DNA of 64,000 bases, taken from contig OZ038459.1 of the NCBI GenBank assembly GCA_964036195.1, positions 9,607,206 through 9,671,205 on the forward strand. Reading direction: 5' to 3'. The notes beneath the pieces were generated by a model, which searched no databases, was not told the origin of the DNA, and saw only the letters and a program-made list of their open reading frames with translations. The number at the start of each line of letters is the position of its first letter. Position 1 is the first letter of the stretch. Below are positions 54,441 through 64,000 of this stretch, piece after piece. The stretch is from Sphaerolaimus hirsutus. Taxonomy: Eukaryota; Nematoda; Chromadorea; Monhysterida; Sphaerolaimidae. The position numbers and the translations under genes were made by a program.

Positions 54441-55478
54441 TACATATATATATGTACGTATGTAAAAATAGATGGTATTTATATACTCTGTTCTAACGTG
54501 ACTTGGTCATTGTTTAAACATGTGTTCTGCATTTCACAGAGCACAAACTGAAGGTTTTAATATTTACACTCCATTTACGTTCAATTGGGTGGGGGGCTTT
54601 CGACAGGGGGTCAATTTATTTATTCGTACGGCCATTTTGAGGGTTGTATTTCAAAAACGTACCCAGTTCTACATATACTATGAAGAAAAGTGCTCGCTTT
54701 TGCATTTTAATGGGAAAAAATTTTGTACTCACATTTACGTGTGCGTACGAGTAAAAAATAAGTATTTTACGTTTTCGATACTTTGTGGTGAGTAAAAAAT
54801 AAATACTTTACGTTTACATATACTTTTAAAAAAGTTCAGTAATTCTAACAACTCTGGTTTTTTCACAAATCAGGGAAGTTTACAGGTAATGAAAGCTTCT
54901 TTTGTGTTGAGATGAGAACATTACCTCCAAAATTCATCGCTAAGGAGTTTTAATGGGGGTAAACACAATGACGTCGCTGATGACATCATTGCAGGAACAA
55001 ATCCGACCCCTCATCAGCCAATTCAGGCACTTTTGCATTAACCCCCATTAAAACTTCTTGCCGATGCATTTTGGGGCTAATGTTGTTTACACAAAAATAA
55101 AGCTTGAATTACGCCCTAGAAAACCAACTTTCAAAAGGGCATCAAAGGGCGTCAAAAGAGGACAGAAAACCAACTTTCAAAACTTAGAAAGGGCGTCAAA
55201 AACCAACTTTCAAAGTGTGGTATAAAGATATTAAATAGAGGGTTTTTCTGAAGGAAACACTCCAACATAACATCATTGTTTATAAAATCAAAATTGTTCC
55301 AAAAATGTTTCAGAATGAAAACATGCACAAATCGCTCAGAAAACGTTACCATGCATCTTCTTAAAATGCAGTCAAGTATCTTAGCTGACTGCATAAGCGT
55401 ATTCTAGTGAATTATGGTGGGTGCTGAAACTGGGTGAAATGGCAAAAAAATTCAAAAATCAATTGCGTATATGGCAGC

Positions 55479-57295
55479 TAGCATTCGAAAAAATCACCGA
55501 TTTTTGGGAAAATATATATAAATATATCACTCCAATATTGGAAAAAATATAAATATATATAAATCACTCTAGGTCTCCAGAAAATATAATTAAATTACTG
55601 AAAAAATAACTCTAAGCTCAGAAAAAATCTCAAAAAATCACTTGCGCTTTATTTCAATTACAAGCAATATTCTGGGCTTTATTTACCATTTGCAAGCACA
55701 AAAAATGTACTCTAAGATACCACAGTCAATTTATTATCATTCCACAAGCAGTATTCATTTCAAAATTCAACCTTCAGTTCAACCTCAATGAAAACATCAA
55801 AAATATTTTGCACTGCAAATATTTAGCACTCAACCTATAGCACCTGGTTGTGGCAATGGACGTTTGACTAAATAGGTGCTCATGCTCAGCACTTTGTCAT
55901 TGGTGATGTGCTGTGAAAACTCATTTTTGGGCATATGGCTACATTTTGGCAACATTGTGATGACACTTGTGGCTCTGGTGACACCATGATGACAGTTTTC
56001 CACAGTTGTTCCCAATATTTGACAACAGCCAACATTTTTGCATGTCACCAAGCATCGTCAGTTTTCAAAAATGGTAAACTGAGCTTGCAATCACTGTAGA
56101 AAAAATTTTATCACATCAAATTGGTATTTTTTGATTTAAAGTCATGTTTTTTTCCAGAAAAGTGTGTTAAAAGATGGAGAGGTGCTTTATACCTAAAACA
56201 TAACCATAGAATTCATAGCAGGATGACATAAATAAAAAGTTACTACAAAATACATACAAATTGTCACATACAAAATGAAAACTAATTGATAGTGATGTCA
56301 CCATTTGCCATCATTTGAGTTTGAGCTGTGATTGAACTAGTGATTTGCCAACACCACCCCACCAAAATTCATGCCATTTGTGTAGACTGAACATACTGTA
56401 TTTCCTCGAATTACACCCTGGGGGTTTTATTTTTTCAGAGTGGAAAGTTTTAGGGGGGTCAAACGGGGGGAGTATTTCGAGGGGGGGGGTTATCATTTTG
56501 CCAGAAATATATCAAATCCCATTACTAAATTGTTGTTTGAAATGTACACAAACGCTGAAAAATGCAACAAAAACCACCATTTATAACACTCTATGGACTT
56601 ATATATGTATGTAGACAGTATATAACCAGTTCTAACATCACACAGTCATTGTTTTTAACATGTGTTCTGCATTTCCCAGATCACACACCACATTATGTTC
56701 TCTATTCAGTAGATTGGGGTGAGGTATTTTGAGGGGGGGGTTATAAGTTCATAGTGCCCATTTTGAGGGGGGTATTTCGCGACAGGGGGGGGGGGGTTAT
56801 AAGTTCATAGTGCCCATTTTGAGGGGGTATTTCTCAACAGGGGGTATTTCGAGGGGGGGGGGGTATTTCGAGTAAATATGGTATATAGCATTCAGTAGTG
56901 GAAAACTTGATCGAAACATGTCACCATTTTTGGCCATTTCAGTTTTCAAAAAAGTCAGGTGAAAACTAGTGTGTGTAGGCTAACAATATTTACCTGCTTC
57001 AAATACAATTTCAACCCAATAATGCTCTACATGAACAGAGAAATTTTCTGGAGAAAATCCTTGCAAATTTCTCTTGCACAGATTGCATGTTTTAGTCATA
57101 AAGCACAATCATTGCACCACAATGTATCAAGTATGAGTGATTTTCTCAGTGATTTTTTTGCAAATTTAAAAAATATACCTATATAAATATATCACTCAGA
57201 ATTTGGAAAAAAATATAAATATATATAAATCACGGGTTATTTATATTTATTGTGATTTTCGAAAATATAAATCACAGGTTATTTTTCGAATGCTA
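55479..57295. mobile_element. hAT-like TAGCATTCG element, AAATATATAAATCAC words
   Basis: TAGCATTCGAAAAAATCACC and TTATTTTTCGAATGCTA, perfect TSD ATGGCAGC at 55471-55478 and 57296-57303. Contains 56397-56881, the dispersed GGCAACATTGTGATGACA repeat (55880-56110), and a CCTACACAC right end at 56970. Confidence 0.95.
56397..56881. mobile_element. CTGTATTTCC element
   Basis: CTGTATTTCCTCGAATTACA to TTTCGAGTAAATATGG, TA both sides, with repeated CATTTTGAGGGGG words. Confidence 0.85.
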
Positions 57296-57570
57296 ATGGC
57301 AGCCCACACTCAGGTGGGTCGCTGGGTCTCTCCCACCAGTGTATAGTAGCGCAGGGTGTTGGGTATATTACCCCCAAATTTCAGACTTATACCCACCAGT
57401 TAGCTGGAGTTGCAGCGGTCAGCGCGACACTGCATGGGGGGTGCTGAACCTGGGTGGACTCCAGTTTATATGTTGCTTCAGCTTCTGTTTATCGTTGTGC
57501 TGTAACTTCAGTTTAACGATTGCATATTTAAATAGGTACATAAATTACATACCTAGATATACTCCGCTGT

Positions 57571-57653
57571 GCACCACTGGAGTTTTTTGGATATTTTTTG
57601 ACATGATGTATAGGTATCAGTTAGTGCCTTCAACATGCCAATTTGTGGATCAA
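57571..57653 (+). pseudogene. Exon-like repeat copy 3 (YQLVPSTCQFVD)
   Basis: Reads CTTGVFWIFFDMMYRYQLVP then STCQFVDQYL. Homologous to copies 1 and 2. A possible acceptor ATGATGTATAG precedes GTATCAG. Confidence 0.4.
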
Positions 57654-58206
57654 TATCTCTAAGTGTTCTTGACAATTCGTAATTTGTTGTTTCACATTTT
57701 ATTTGTCATTATGCTTGTCGTAATTTCCACTCTGAAAAATAAATTCCCTGCGCTGGGGGTACCTCAGAGAAATACAGCAGTTTCGATATAAATTTCCGTG
57801 ATTGTGGTTAGCATTCAAAAAATTTCGAAAATCACAATAAATATAAATATATAGCAGAATAACAAAGCCTTTTAACCAACCAGACCACTAGTTAATGTCC
57901 AACTCGTTCCTTGGCATGGTGCCAAGTAAACAACATGTGCCAATGACATCATATTTTGTTCTGGCAAGTGTCCGGATTGGAGACTTATGTCCCAGTGACG
58001 TCATTGGAATTGTTCAACAACTTTGGCTCTACACACAATTTTCAAATGCAATTGGTAATATTGGTTACAAGTTTGACATTGCTATAGGTTGAGTGCAAAA
58101 TGTTTTTGATATTGTAAAAATTTTGTTTGTGATGGTTGTTTCATGTTGTTAACTTGTCAAATATTGTATTGAAATGAATACTGTTTGTTATGCTAATACA
58201 TGGAGC

Positions 58207-59411
58207 CAGGGGTCTCCTAGGGGTTCTGGAGGGGGGCTGCCCCCCCCCCCCGAAATCGGCCAACTATCTATCTATCCCAGAGGCCGCTCAGCTATCTATC
58301 TATCCAGAAGCAAAATTTTTGGCTACTACCCCCTGAGACCGCCCCCCCCCCCAAATCGCTCAGCTATCTATCTTTCTGGAGTGATTTTTGAGAAATTTTG
58401 CCACAATTTTTGTATTAAATTGCTAATCTTGTTGAATTGCTAAATTGTTATTTTTTCGTCTGATTTTTCTGGAAAATAAGTACAAAGTAAGCACAAAATA
58501 CATAGAAAATAAGCATAATATTGCATACATAAGAGCATAAGTACATCGCCGCCGTTGGTAAAACATTCTTAGGAGTTTATAGTTGCACGCTGCGCTGCAT
58601 TTGCATTTGGTAAATGACCAGAGTTGGAAAAACGTATTTACGTTTACCCGAAATACCCGGTTATTTGGGTATTTATATTTACGTTTACGTTTACGTTTTC
58701 CAAAAATACCATTACGTTTTGTTACGTTTTCCTGGCACAATTACCCGGGTACCAGAGAAAACGTAAAAATCGTATGGAAAATGCACAAAAACAGTGCATT
58801 TTTGAACTTTTTTTCTGATATAATACGTACAATTTCTGTTTTTGGCCAATTATCTTCTCAATTGTTTGATAAATAACATAGGTAAGCAAGAATGTGATTG
58901 TATTAGCAGAGAAATGGTTGAAATAGGAAAAACAAAAGTGTTTTTCAATGCACTTGATCATGGGTGGGGCACTTCAAAGAAATTTTTACGTTTACGTTTT
59001 TTTTACGTTTACCCGGGTATTTTAGAAGTATTTTACGTTTTCAGTATTGATACTCACAATTGAGAAAAGGTATTTACGTTTACGTTTACGTTTTCCAAAA
59101 ATACCAGTATTTGTACAACTCTGTAAATGACACAATGCAGTTGCGACATTGATCAGAGGGGGGGGAGTTGTTCGAGGGGGGAGTTATTTTTTCCTCACGC
59201 TCACAACAGGGGGGAGTTATTCGAAGGGGAGTTATTCGAGGGGGGAGTTATTCGAGGGGGAGGACTTATTCGGTGATTTAGCTATTTTTAGCCATTTTAA
59301 CTTATTTTTAGCGATTTTTCGCCCTTTCTGCATTCTATACCTTGAAAAAGCCTATATTTTTTGCCCCCGCCAGCCCCCACCAAAGCCCCCTCCCAATCTT
59401 GGAGACCCCTG
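58207..59411. mobile_element. CAGGGGTCTCC element, CTATCTATC words
   Basis: CAGGGGTCTCCTAGGGG and TTGGAGACCCCTG, perfect TSD CATGGAGC at 58199-58206 and 59412-59419. Contains the 58619 element and a TCGAATAA fragment (59155-59275). Confidence 0.94.
58619..59123. mobile_element. hAT-like CAGAGTTG element, ACGTTT words, intact
   Basis: CAGAGTTGGAAAAACGTA and AGTATTTGTACAACTCTG with a perfect TSD TAAATGAC at 58611-58618 and 59124-59131. At 505 bp it is the shortest uninterrupted copy and shows the family plan: TTTACGTTTACG arrays on both sides. Confidence 0.96.
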
Positions 59412-59662
59412 CATGGAGCGTGCGCTATTTCACTACGTTTTTTCTGCTTGCAACGAGTAAATAAACACAAAATATCGCTTTAAATCGAGATAAAGTATGA
59501 GTGATTTTTTTTTCTGCTTGGAGTGATTTTTTCGGTAATTTATATATATTTTCTGAAAAGCTGGAGAGATTTATATATATTGATACTTATTCAAAATTCT
59601 GAGTGATATATTTATATATATTTTCTGGAAAGTAGGTCATTTTTTCGAATGCTAATTGCGGT

Positions 59663-60127
59663 TGTATTTAGTAAAGCAGACTTCATAAACACAAATCTTG
59701 CCCACTCAGCACAGGGGACCCAACATGAAAATTGGCGGGGCACTTATGTGGGCAGTCAGGTGCGCACATAATCAAACCCGTCTTGAAGTCTGCAGGGATC
59801 CACTGTGAGTCAAAATTTGTGGATTGCACAGGATTGTGGTGCACACGGTTTCAATCTGCCACCAACCTTCAATTTTGAATAAAAAATGCTCATATTTGGT
59901 GTGGCTGTAAATTAAAGTACTCAATTTAGTATGTTAGGCACATTGATCACATCATATGCAAAACAATATTAATCCATGTAACCTCTGAAATTAACCAAAA
60001 CAATATGCAAATGATTACCTAAGCACTTCACCCACAGCATTTGCGCGCATGCTAGGCAAAATTTCACTGAACTTCTCAACAATCTGATGATCATCATTTG
60101 GACATCTGTGGACTGTAGACCTTCTCA
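59663..60127. other. No gene recognised
   Basis: AT-rich sequence between nests; no repeat family of the window detected. Confidence 0.35.
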
Positions 60128-60488
60128 TACACGGGCCAGGCCTATTTCGCACAAATGCCCATCACGCACAAACGCCCATCCTGCACATTGTGACACCCAT
60201 CACAACTGGAGCTGTGTGCGTGATGGACGTTTGTGCGCAATGAAGGGTTTATGTGTGTGTCAGGCTTGTGACGAGCGCGACATCCCCCCCCCCGCAGCGC
60301 AACAAAGAGATCTCCTGAAGGTGAAGCAAATACATGTCACCTAAGAACATAGTAATTGTGCAATTTGTGCAATTGGTACCAACCAACCCCAGACCGATGT
60401 AAATTAATAATTATTAATTCATAATAACCAATTCAAAAATGATAATAATTAAGTGATTATTACGCCAGCAGTTTGCGGCTGGCAATTA

Positions 60489-60803
60489 CCGTATTTGCTT
60501 GAATAATCCCCCTGGGAGACTTTTTTGACGGGGGAACTAATCGAGGGGTGGGGAATTATTCGAGGGGGGGAATTATTATTTCGTCAACAATTTCAACCAT
60601 GTTTCTATCAACTCATTTGATGAAATATGCTTTATTCACACAAAAACGTGCCATTTTTGTTCAAATTTGGCACATCAAATTGAGCAAATCTCATAAGGGG
60701 GGATTATTCGAGGGGGGGAATTATTATTTCCTCACTCGTCTTACAGGGGGGAATTATTCGAGGGGGGAATTATTCAAGGGGGGGACTATTCAACCAAATA
60801 CGG
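60489..60803. mobile_element. CCGTATTTGCTTGAATAAT element
   Basis: CCGTATTTGCTTGAATAATC to TTCAACCAAATACGG, TA both sides; GGGGAATTATTCGAG words. Confidence 0.9.
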
Positions 60804-61119
60804 TAAAAGAATTGCGGCAATAAAAAAATAATAAAAATTATTATCATTTTTGAATTGGTAATTATGAATGCACAAATTGCACAATTAGTATGTTCTTAGG
60901 CGACATACATTTGCATCATCTTCAGGATATCTCTTTGTTGTGCCGCTGGGGGGGGGGGGGGGGTGTCGCGCTTGGTCACACCATCGCGGTAAACCACCAT
61001 GGTAAACCCATCGCGCACAAACGCCCATCACGCACAAACGCCCATCACGCACACAGCTCCAGTTGTGTGAGTGATGGGCGTTTGTGCCTGATGGGCATCA
61101 CAATGTGCGGTGTCGGCGT

Positions 61120-62414
61120 CAACGATGGGTAAGTTTTCTTTTAAAAAACACTTTCTGTGTTTTGAGTTTTTCAAAATTGAATACCTGTGTTTTGTCTTTT
61201 TTGGCAAGAAAAAACTTGAGTAACTCTGTTTTTATTTCTGTGTTTTGGTAAAAACTCGAGTTTTTTCAAAAAATGCAAGTTTTTACCCAAATGCAGTGTT
61301 TCAATGCAGAAACAGTGGTTTTCTCATTGAAAATTACTTTGTGCATGTTCAGGGGGCACTTGAAGACCCTGTAAGATGTGCTAAACAATGTAAACAGTCA
61401 TGTAAAATATCAAATTTGAGATTTTACCTGGGCATTAGGGATTTTTGATGTCATTTTACTTTCTGTTTTCACTTCACATGAAATTTTACAGGGACTGTGA
61501 TTGATACCATATACCTAAACATCACGGTACTGACCCACCTATCATTCAAATGTAAGAAAAAGCACCACAAGAATCAGCAGCATGTCCACATGGTTAACAA
61601 AATCGAATGCAAGGGTCTTCAAAGGGAGGCTGTAGCTTCCCAAATCAGCCAGCAATCTACCGTATTTCCTCGAAATACCCCCCCCCCCTCGAAATACCCC
61701 CCCCCCTCGAAATACCCCCCCTCAAAATGGACACTATGAACTTATAAACCCCCCCTCGAAATACCCCCCCCCCCAAATTTAGTGTATAGAGAACGTAAAT
61801 GACAAAGGCTGCGGTTTGTCATCCTGGCAATGCAGAACACACGTTAAAAACGATGACTCTGTTATGTGAGAACAGTGTTTGTACGTCTACACACTTATAA
61901 ATGTCTTTAGAGTCTTATAAATGGCTATTTTTGTTGCATTTTTTGACGTCTGCGTACGTTTCAGACGACATTTTAGTACTGGGATTTCAAAAAATTTCTG
62001 GCGAAATAATAAACCCCCCCCTCGAAATACCCCCCCCCCCCCTCGTTTAACCCCCCCTCAAAATTCTCACTCTGAAACAATAAACCCCCCGGGGGTATTT
62101 CGAGGAAATACAGTATTTACCCATCACTGTTTATTAATATTGCTATCTATCAAGACCAAATTGCTGGAGACATATGATTAAATGCACATTCCTTTTTTTA
62201 TTCAGTCCTATAGCACAGAATTCCTCAAACCAATGAATAAACTCAAAAAACTTTTCTGTGTTTCCGTGTTTCTGTGTTTCCGTGTTCTCCAATAAAAAAC
62301 TCATTTGAGTTTTGAGTTTTTCAAAATTATTGAGTTTCTGTGTTTCTGTGTAAAACAAAAACACAGAAACTCAATGAGTTTCTGTGTTCAATTTCTGTGT
62401 TTTTGCCATCGTTG
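61120..62414. mobile_element. hAT-like CAACGATGG element, CACAGAAAC words
   Basis: CAACGATGGGTAAGTTTTC and TGTTTTTGCCATCGTTG, perfect TSD GTCGGCGT at 61112-61119 and 62415-62422. Arms of GTGTTTCTGTGTTT and AAACTCAA words. Contains 61660-62113. Confidence 0.95.
61660..62113. mobile_element. CCGTATTTCC element
   Basis: CCGTATTTCCTCGAAATACC to TTTCGAGGAAATACAG, TA both sides. Close to the reverse complement of 23362-23809. Confidence 0.92.
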
Positions 62415-62682
62415 GTCGGCGTTTGTGCGTAATTGTGCACCCTCCTCATTCACATAGCCCCAAAGGATTTCCATTCACTGTGGTTCACTTTCTGACGTGA
62501 AATCTTGCAATATGGAACCATGCACCTAAAAATACAAATGGGGTAAATAAATACATCTACTGTGATCTACTGTCATACCAAATTTGAGCACTTTTGATTC
62601 AAAATTGTGGCAGCTGTTTGAAACTGTCCGCCTAGTATGCGCCACGCTGTATTTTCTGCAGCTGTTGCTTGTGTGTTATAGA

Positions 62683-62900
62683 TAGTGATGGAAAAGGCAC
62701 TGGGAAAGATGGCACCGCACCGCACCGGCACCGGCGCCATTCCTCAGAAAGGGCACCTGGCACCTTGGGCACCGGCAGAAAAATGGCACCGCACCGCACC
62801 GGCACCGGTGTCATTCTGAAAAAAATAGCACCGGCACCCTGGGGCACCGGCCGGTTGCCGGTGCTAGCACCTAAAGGCACCGCACCGGGCTGAAAGTTCC
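62683..62900. mobile_element. TAGTGATGG element with GGCACC words
   Basis: TAGTGATGGAAAAGGCAC at left is the GGCGCC-family terminus, but the array uses GGCACCGCACCGGCACCGG words. The right terminus is missing after about 62895. Confidence 0.8.
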
Positions 62901-63079
62901 GAAGGATTGATCAGTTATTTTCTTCAAGGCCGCACCTTCGGAAGTGCATTTTTCCATGAATTCTCTATCGATTTTGATGTTTGAGCATTCAAAATGATCA
63001 GAATGATGTGGCGATCACTTTATGAAGCAATTATAATAATTACAAATGATAGCTCAAATATTTAATCTGCTCCAATGGC
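62901..63079. other. Spacer, no gene
   Basis: Contains TTGAGCATTCAAAATGATCAG, similar to the module around 34520, otherwise nothing. Confidence 0.35.
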
Positions 63080-63318
63080 CCTACACACACTAGTTTTCAC
63101 CGTGACACGTGTGAAAACTGAAATGGCGACATGGCGACATTCAGCCTACTCTTAACGTATGCTATATGTGTTCTAGTTTTCATATTTTCATACTTTAACT
63201 TTCATTAATTTAAATTCAAATTTAATTTAAATTGAATAATTCAACTGTGTTCATTAATTTGCATTTGAAAAAATTTCAGTTTTCACACGAAGTCACGGTG
63301 AAAACTAGTGTGTGTAGG
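63080..63318. mobile_element. CCTACACACACTAG element
   Basis: CCTACACACACTAGTTTTCA to GTGAAAACTAGTGTGTGTAGG. Near-identical to 31660-31896 through both arms and the ATGGCGACATGGCGACATTC word pair. Confidence 0.9.
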
Positions 63319-63500
63319 CACAATACACATACCGGTAGTCACTATTGTCTACTGTCTGGGGTGGATATTGTACAGGAAATGTTTTATATTTTGTCATATA
63401 CAATCATGTATTCCCTCTTCAGAAGGGTGTGGCACATTTTCAAAGTGAATTTGATGAGACGTTTTTTTCTAGAATTGACTAAAAACAGTCGAATCTAGAC
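63319..63500. other. Spacer, no gene
   Basis: No coding or repeat signal recognised; flanks the last element. Confidence 0.35.
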
Positions 63501-64000
63501 CAGGGTTGGCAAAATCTCAGAAAAAAATAATAAAATAAAAATAAAATGGAAAATTGAAGAATAAAATAAAATACAATAAAATGGAAAATTAATAAAATAA
63601 TAATACAATTTTACTAAAATTTTAATTTTTGTAAAATTTGTGTAAAATTGTACAAAAATTTGAATTTTTGTACAATTTTAGTAAAAATTTTCAATAAATT
63701 GAGCGTCTGTAAAATTCTAGCTGTAAAATTCCTGTAAAAAGGTTTTCTATCAAGTTGCTTAAGATTGTAGCTGCCAATTTGCCTTGTTGTTGCTTTCATT
63801 GTTGTGATTGAAAAACATTCTTGCCCAAAATTGTAAATTTTCACATCTTTTCATATATTTTCACCTTTAAATTCACTAACTTATGTGATTTTTTCCTATT
63901 TTTTTAATTCCATACCTTGAAAAAGCCCATATATTGAACCCCGCAAGCCCCCACCCCCTAAATAACAAATTTTTTAGCTATCTTCCCTCAGGAGTAGCAA
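63501..64000. mobile_element. hAT-like CAGGGTTGG element, runs off the window
   Basis: CAGGGTTGGCAAAATCTC at 63501 with AAAATAAAAT words; the interior resembles 36720-37260. The eight bases before it are ATCTAGAC, so that TSD should reappear beyond the window. Confidence 0.9.

Larger units (their letters stand above)
53038..54856. mobile_element. hAT-like CAAAGTTGTT element, TACGTTTAC words
   Basis: CAAAGTTGTTAAAAGGTA and TAATTCTAACAACTCTG with a perfect TSD GTTTTTTC at 53030-53037 and 54857-54864. Words ACGCGTACG / GTACGTTTAC. Holds the 53433 element and a 53235-53410 fragment. Confidence 0.92.
52373..57475. mobile_element. Large foldback, ACCCAGGTTCGGCACC
   Basis: Left arm 52373-52860 (GTCCACCCAGGTTCGGCACC) is complemented by 55130-55478 plus 57296-57475; the right arm is split by the element at 55479. 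The middle holds 53038-54856. Carries the GTGTATAGTAG / CTACTATACACC module also seen at 140 and 1580. Confidence 0.82.
57809..59654. mobile_element. hAT-like TAGCATTC element, outer of a three-level nest
   Basis: TAGCATTCAAAAAATTTCG and TTTTTTCGAATGCTA; TSD ATTGTGGT / ATTGCGGT (7 of 8) at 57801-57808 and 59655-59662. ATATATAAATCAC words on the right. An open frame at 57895-58092 (KQHVPMTSYFVLASVRIG) is of normal complexity but has no splice or homology support. Confidence 0.9.
60128..62440. mobile_element. Foldback with CACGCACAAACGCCCATC words
   Basis: Inverted arms 60130-60480 and 60810-61119 plus 62415-62440. Words CACGCACAAACGCCCAT with complement GATGGGCGTTTGTGC. Unequal poly-C/poly-G runs (60286, 60951). 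Nested: 60489-60803 in the loop and 61120-62414 in the right arm. Outer ends not resolved. Confidence 0.8.

Noticed and set aside
57895..58092. 65-codon frame of ordinary composition inside the TAGCATT element
   Set aside because: No splice sites, no poly(A) signal, no repeat copy conserving the frame; kept only as a remark.

Overview
The window comes from an animal nuclear genome and is almost entirely transposon-derived. Evidence for an animal: a BEL/Pao-type reverse-transcriptase fragment (a retroelement group known only from metazoans), an envelope-like membrane gene, GT-AG exon fragments, AATAAA poly(A) signals, and a eukaryotic tRNA-Ser gene with a T-run terminator. I cannot name the species. 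The sequence is AT-rich, with no long intact gene, no rRNA and no CRISPR. Most long open frames are translations of simple repeated words.

The dominant content is dozens of non-autonomous DNA transposons with inverted termini. Many are hAT-like, with 8-bp target-site duplications (TSDs) that can be read directly; others insert at TA. Their sub-terminal arms are tandem arrays of short family-specific words (GGCGCC, AAGTGT, CTCGAAATACCCCC, TAAAA, TTCGAAAA, TTTTCCG, CACAGAAAC and others), reverse-complemented on the opposite arm. TSDs allow the nesting to be peeled layer by layer.

Layout. 1-1707: long foldback. 2119-3877: envelope-like gene split by a 618-bp GGGATC-array element with a 10-bp TSD. 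4317-10092: small foldbacks, dispersed repeats and two candidate exons (7801-8050 +, 9040-9258 -). 10121-22897: one 12.8-kb hAT-like element containing an 11-kb GGCGCC element, which in turn holds many nested elements, two phase-compatible exons of an LRR-like gene and an intact tRNA-Ser(CGA). 23362-26316: CCGTATTTCC-type elements. 26417-27711: a candidate two-exon small secreted-protein gene. 28002-35438: nested elements, including a three-level nest at 29186-30352 and a roughly 1-kb inversion shown by reverse-complemented TSDs. 36278-38770: two paralogous terminal exons. 39077-41127: TTTTCCG element holding a dead BEL/Pao pol fragment. 42183-49493: nested hAT-like elements and a terminal exon at 44054-44325. 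49669-49971: two phase-compatible exons. 50594-64000: large foldbacks, multi-level nests and an element running off the end.

How it fits together: host coding sequence survives only as short exon fragments between or inside elements. The most interesting aspects are the word-array architecture, families that keep their termini while changing word, and gene or tRNA cargo inside a GGCGCC element.
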